From Robertkochia flava (GTDB lineage Bacteria > Bacteroidota > Bacteroidia > Flavobacteriales > Flavobacteriaceae), in the NCBI RefSeq assembly GCF_020166515.1, contig NZ_JAINZT010000006.1, positions 186,001-250,000 on the forward strand: a stretch of 64,000 nucleotides of DNA, read 5' to 3'. The position numbers and the translations under genes are program-made. Under the pieces are notes generated by a model, which saw nothing but the letters and a program-made list of their open reading frames with translations, had not been told where the DNA came from and searched no databases. Shown piece after piece: positions 63,448 to 64,000 of this stretch; the first letter of the stretch is position 1; every line of letters starts with the position of its first letter.

Positions 63448-63867
63448 ATGGAACTGGAAGCAGGTAAAAAAGTAATTTTATTCGACGGGGTTTGCAACCT
63501 CTGTAATGGTGCGATCAACTTCGTGATCAAAAGAGATCATCAGGATCGTTTCCGGTACGCCTCTCTGCAAAGTGAGATCGGAAAGGCCTTGCTGAAAGAG
63601 CGCAAAATTGATACCAATGAGATCGACTCCATAGTGCTGATAGAGCCCGGGGTAGCGTATTTTGTGAAATCCGATGCTGCCCTTGAAATTGCGGAGGGCC
63701 TTGGATGGCCCTGGAAAACCCTTTACGTTTTTAATTATATTCTCCCAGTGCAGTTGAGGGATAAACTCTACGATTTTGTTGCCCGAAACCGGTATAGGTG
63801 GTTCGGCAAAAAAGACCAGTGTATGATTCCTACCCCTGCATTGAGGTCGAAATTCCTGGACGCTTAA
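63448..63867 (+). CDS. DCC-family (DUF393) thiol-disulfide oxidoreductase-like protein
   Basis: 139 residues. The family signature FDGVCNLCNGAINFVIKRD, with the DxxCxxC motif (Cys 17 and 20), opens a thioredoxin-like fold; further conserved blocks are RFRYASLQSEIG, VYFVKSDAALEIAEGLG-like text and a C-terminal YDFVARNRYRWFGK. The activity is not established experimentally for most members, so the thiol role is a family inference. It follows the MutS2-like gene by 29 nt and may be cotranscribed. Confidence 0.87.
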   Translation: MELEAGKKVILFDGVCNLCNGAINFVIKRDHQDRFRYASLQSEIGKALLKERKIDTNEIDSIVLIEPGVAYFVKSDAALEIAEGLGWPWKTLYVFNYILPVQLRDKLYDFVARNRYRWFGKKDQCMIPTPALRSKFLDA

Positions 63868-63951
63868 CCTGGTATTAAAAAATAGTGGACTCCGAATAAT
63901 TTTAATGGCCCCGAAACGTTATTATTGTGATCCAAAACTTAATTCAATGCT

Positions 63952-64000
63952 ATGAGAATACTCCAAACCCTTACTTTATTTTTGTTCGTATGTGCAGGAT
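63952..64000 (+). CDS. Start of a secreted protein, cut by the window edge
   Basis: From an ATG at 63952 the first 16 codons read MRILQTLTLFLFVCAG, a typical signal-peptide start with one or two charges and a hydrophobic core. Nothing further can be said about the product. Confidence 0.5.
   Translation, partial: MRILQTLTLFLFVCAG

Overview
The window is a stretch of an ordinary chromosome from a member of the Bacteroidota, almost certainly the family Flavobacteriaceae (a marine-type flavobacterium). The evidence is: many short signal-peptide and lipobox proteins; a fused E1 alpha/beta 2-oxo-acid dehydrogenase; ParE/ParC of flavobacterial length; an N-terminal CarboxypepD-type beta-sandwich protein; few Shine-Dalgarno sequences; and repeated occurrence of the Bacteroidota sigma-70 -7 element TAnnTTTG just upstream of genes on both strands (sometimes with a -33 TTTG 18 nt upstream). 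There are no rRNA or tRNA genes, CRISPR arrays, insertion sequences or prophage genes that I can see.

Layout. 0-1 kb: two paralogous secreted 160-aa proteins (the first cut by the window edge). 1.2-7.3 kb: three tandem paralogous membrane regulators, each an AraC-type DNA-binding domain, one membrane helix and a periplasmic TolB-N/TPR region. 7.6-9.3 kb: a LuxC-like acyl-CoA reductase divergent from a 2[4Fe-4S] ferredoxin. 9.4-15.3 kb: ychF, parE, parC. 15.3-17.6 kb: MgtC-like and TerC-like membrane proteins, a small lipoprotein and an XRE repressor. 17.6-19.0 kb: an operator-rich spacer and an M14 carboxypeptidase-like gene. 19.1-25.9 kb: Lrp/AsnC regulator, phosphoenolpyruvate carboxylase, LOG-family protein and uvrA. 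26-34 kb: gamma-glutamyltransferase, ACP phosphodiesterase-like protein, phosphohexomutase, lipid A acyltransferase, rhomboid protease, TlpA-like lipoprotein and a small beta-barrel. 34-41.5 kb: giant FAD/Fe-S oxidase, lipoprotein, LpxH-like phosphoesterase, aroC and a dicarboxylate symporter. 41.7-42.6 kb: an overlapping Hpt/receiver pair whose receiver lacks the phospho-acceptor aspartate. 43-49.3 kb: envelope proteins, a sigma-like protein, an OmpA lipoprotein and a MarR regulator with a perfect palindrome at its promoter. 49.4-54.2 kb: cupin, Bcr/CflA efflux pump, HPF, dienelactone hydrolase, OmpA/glycine-zipper and lipocalin-like lipoproteins. 54.2-64 kb: E1 fusion, 2OG-Fe(II)-type oxygenase, SUI1-like factor, DUF1835 protein, nucleoside phosphorylase, cytoplasmic solute-binding-like protein, ung, MutS2-like ATPase and a DCC-family protein.

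How it works together. Most genes are housekeeping: DNA topology and repair (parE, parC, uvrA, ung, mutS2-like), anaplerosis (ppc), aromatic amino acids (aroC), lipid A/envelope building (lpxL-like, lpxH-like, OmpA proteins), translation (ychF, hpf, SUI1). The parts that stand out are regulatory: the three tandem one-component membrane regulators with a possible gene-conversion tract; an XRE gene whose own -7 box sits in an operator repeated across the 330-bp spacer; a MarR palindrome abutting a -7 box; an FNR-like palindrome about 41 nt upstream of the likely hpf start site; and the degenerate phosphorelay pair behind an attenuator-like hairpin. A 23-bp imperfect inverted repeat at 42945-43005 remains unexplained.
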